Assembly: GCF_028752835.1 (NCBI RefSeq) | Contig: NZ_CP087952.1 | Location: forward strand, 1,345,041-1,409,040 | Source: Desulfosarcina sp. BuS5 | GTDB taxonomy: Bacteria > Desulfobacterota > Desulfobacteria > Desulfobacterales > BuS5 | Direction of reading: 5' to 3' | Length of the DNA stretch: 64,000 nucleotides | In this document: one piece after another, positions 62,108 to 64,000 of the stretch | Numbering within the stretch: position 1 is the first letter of the stretch | How the letters are laid out: each line of letters begins with the position of its first letter | Notes under the pieces: generated by a model | What the model saw: the letters and a program-made list of their open reading frames with translations, nothing else | Told to the model about the DNA's origin: nothing | The model's database searches: none | Translations under genes and position numbers: made by a program

Positions 62108-63121
62108 GTGATAATACTCGGCATTGAAACATCATGTGACGAAACTGCCGCATCCCTGGTTTCGGAAGGAACTAAAATTTTATCTTCCGTAATCTCATCC
62201 CAGATCGGAGTGCATCATCCCTATGGAGGCGTTGTTCCGGAACTTGCCTCGCGCAAACATATAGAAGCAATCGATTATGTTGTTAACGATGCTATCAATC
62301 AATCCGGCATCAGCTTGAACCGGATAGATGCAGTGGCTGTTACACAGGGACCTGGGCTGGTGGGATCTCTGCTGGTGGGTTTCTGCTTTGCTAAAGGCTT
62401 TGCCTATGCCCTTGATCTGCCATGGATAGGCATTAACCATCTTGAGGGCCATATAAACTCAGTATTCCTGACCGATACCCCCCCACCATTTCCTTTTGTT
62501 GCGCTGCTGGTGTCAGGCGGACATACAAGCATATACCACGTTAAATCCCATACAGAATCCGTACTTATGGGACAAACACGCGATGACGCAGCCGGAGAGG
62601 CTTTTGACAAAGTCTCCAAAATGCTTGGATTAGGGTATCCCGGAGGAGTCATAATAGACCGGCTCGCAAAACAAGGCAATTGTCAAAGCATTCGATTTCC
62701 AAGATCATATCTTGATAAATCCGCATTCGATTTCAGCTTCAGCGGGATTAAAACATCAGTAAACCGTTATATTCAGACTCATGGTGATATATATAAAGAA
62801 CAAGTACCGGATATTGTAGCGAGTTTCCAGGAGGCGGTAGTCGACGTACTGACTTATAAAATAATAAACGCCGCCAAAAAAAAAGAATGCCGCCATATAG
62901 CCCTTGTAGGCGGTGTTGCGGCAAACAGCAGGTTACGCGCAAGACTCATGCAAGATGCTTCTGCTGAAGGTTTCCATGTTCATATCCCGCCCCATATCCC
63001 GCCTATGGACCTTTGCGGGGACAACGCAGCCATGATTGCCGCCACAGGTTACCACTACCTGATAAAAGGAATAACCTCGGACATCAATCAGGACGTATAT
63101 TCAAGATCGATAAATTCGTAA
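62108..63121 (+). CDS. tsaD: tRNA threonylcarbamoyladenosine transferase TsaD
   Basis: The 337-residue enzyme adds threonylcarbamoyl to A37 of ANN-reading tRNAs. The start is GTG 62108 (MIILGIETSCDETAASLVSE). It shows the metal-binding HxxxH block in PELASRKHIEAIDYV, GPGLVGSLLVGFCFAKGFAY, INHLEGHINSVF, LVSGGHTSIY and VGGVAANSRLRARL. Its stop is 1 base from the convergent nagZ stop. Confidence 0.96.
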   Translation: MIILGIETSCDETAASLVSEGTKILSSVISSQIGVHHPYGGVVPELASRKHIEAIDYVVNDAINQSGISLNRIDAVAVTQGPGLVGSLLVGFCFAKGFAYALDLPWIGINHLEGHINSVFLTDTPPPFPFVALLVSGGHTSIYHVKSHTESVLMGQTRDDAAGEAFDKVSKMLGLGYPGGVIIDRLAKQGNCQSIRFPRSYLDKSAFDFSFSGIKTSVNRYIQTHGDIYKEQVPDIVASFQEAVVDVLTYKIINAAKKKECRHIALVGGVAANSRLRARLMQDASAEGFHVHIPPHIPPMDLCGDNAAMIAATGYHYLIKGITSDINQDVYSRSINS

Positions 63122-63122
63122 A

Positions 63123-64000
63123 TCAAAATAAAAAATTCTTTTTTTGCCGCATTATTCTTGAAACAGATTCCATTCCCGCTCCTGCAACAGCCCGAGACGT
63201 TCCAATGGAACGTAAGATTTCGTCAAAGGCGTTCTCAATCCACGGCCCTTTATGACAAATAAGAACTAGGTCGATATCTGCCAAAAGAATCTGTTTAATA
63301 ATTGTTTTGATATCATAACGCCCTGCGATTGATCCCATATCAAGATCATCCGTCATGACTAGGCCGTCAAACCCCATTTTTGCCCTCAGCAAATCTTTTG
63401 CAATAACGGGGGAAAGACTTGCAGGCCATTCTGTGTCAATTCCGCTGTAAAGTATATGGGAGAGCATTATACCGGCAACACCGTTTCTGATTGCTGCTTC
63501 GAAAGGGGGCAAGTCAAAAGCAAAAAGCGCTTCAGAATCGACTTCCAGAAAAGGCATATCAATATGCGAATCGAGTGTTGTGCGGCCAATGCCTGGAAAA
63601 TGCTTTGCAACAGCCATAATGCCGTTACCCTGCAAATGCTTTATTACTGTGATCCCCATTTTTGACACCCACGCCGGATTATCACCAAAAGCCCTGCCCT
63701 TTATAACACTTTCAACACCTCTATAAGCCACATCCATAACAGGCGCCATATTCATGTTGATCCTGACGCCGGAAAGTTCTTTCGCAGAAATAACGGCAAA
63801 CTCTTCCGCATCCTTTTCAGATTTTATATACGGATTTCCAGGAAATTGAGTAAATGGCTTCTTTAATCTGGCAACCTCCCCACCTTCCTGATCGATTGCA
63901 ATAAATAAGGGTGGCTGCCCGCAGGATGCAGCATACGCCTGGGTAGATGAACAAAGCTCTTTGATCTGTTCGGGATCAGATAAATTCCCTGAAAAGAGAA
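63123..64000 (-). CDS. nagZ: Beta-N-acetylhexosaminidase, GH3 (NagZ-like), partial at right edge
   Basis: The frame is open from the stop at 63123 to the window edge; the start is outside. Visible blocks include FIAIDQEGGEVARL, NMAPVMDVAYRG, KHFPGIGRTTLDSHIDMPFL (the His and Asp catalytic loop of NagZ), GVAGIMLSHILYSG and GLVMTDDLDMGSIAGRYDI. NagZ removes GlcNAc from muropeptides in cell-wall recycling. At least 291 residues are present, near the family's full length of about 340. Confidence 0.9.
   Translation of the reverse strand, partial: LFSGNLSDPEQIKELCSSTQAYAASCGQPPLFIAIDQEGGEVARLKKPFTQFPGNPYIKSEKDAEEFAVISAKELSGVRINMNMAPVMDVAYRGVESVIKGRAFGDNPAWVSKMGITVIKHLQGNGIMAVAKHFPGIGRTTLDSHIDMPFLEVDSEALFAFDLPPFEAAIRNGVAGIMLSHILYSGIDTEWPASLSPVIAKDLLRAKMGFDGLVMTDDLDMGSIAGRYDIKTIIKQILLADIDLVLICHKGPWIENAFDEILRSIGTSRAVAGAGMESVSRIMRQKKNFLF

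Overview
The window looks like a chromosomal segment of a strictly anaerobic Desulfobacterota bacterium, most likely of the Desulfobacterales type. This is inferred from gene content: a selenocysteine elongation factor with a selenoprotein gene nearby, a pyrophosphate-dependent phosphofructokinase, a pyruvate:ferredoxin-type oxidoreductase, a DUF3786 iron-sulfur protein, PEP-CTERM-like exported proteins, DUF2333, and many short palindromic and MITE-like repeats. No rRNA or taxonomic marker was aligned.

Layout. Positions 1-4230 hold the start of a TPR-like protein (partial), a DUF2333 protein, selB with a small membrane protein abutting its start, and tRNA-His and tRNA-Arg. Positions 4335-7762 are a lipoprotein gene broken by two insertion sequences; the first leaves a clean 5-bp target duplication. 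Positions 7811-8281 encode a cysteine-free peroxiredoxin-like selenoprotein with an in-frame UGA and a SECIS-like hairpin; ordinary gene calling would truncate it. DUF3786 and beta-CASP nuclease genes follow. Positions 11399-18739 form a defence island: an AAA/PD-(D/E)XK protein, then a Type III restriction-modification pair (mod, res) with an MNT-HEPN toxin-antitoxin pair between the two subunits, all four genes overlapping. Positions 18749-26709 encode exported PEP-CTERM-like, cohesin/dockerin, PKD and FnIII-like proteins, plus recB. Positions 27238-34031 contain a dead REP-associated transposase, a class V aminotransferase, a membrane kinase-like protein, a VIT-like protein and PPi-PFK.

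Positions 34134-39470 carry an NIL/ferredoxin protein and a 2-oxoacid:ferredoxin oxidoreductase operon whose second gene fuses a GltD-like flavoprotein to a ferredoxin domain. Next come pncB, a CBS protein and small genes. Positions 43870-49013 form a three-gene phosphorelay ending in an HD-GYP output. A family III CoA-transferase, two DUF1538 membrane proteins with a PII-like regulator, tatA and an LptA-like fusion protein follow. The right end has divergent housekeeping blocks: aminotransferase, hom, thrH, hldE and yggU on the minus strand; purM and tsaD on the plus strand; and a partial nagZ.

The two most distinctive observations are the Cys-less selenoprotein near selB and the MNT-HEPN pair nested inside a Type III RM operon whose mod gene carries an AT-rich target-recognition island. 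All functional calls rest on reading motifs by eye; no database search was run.
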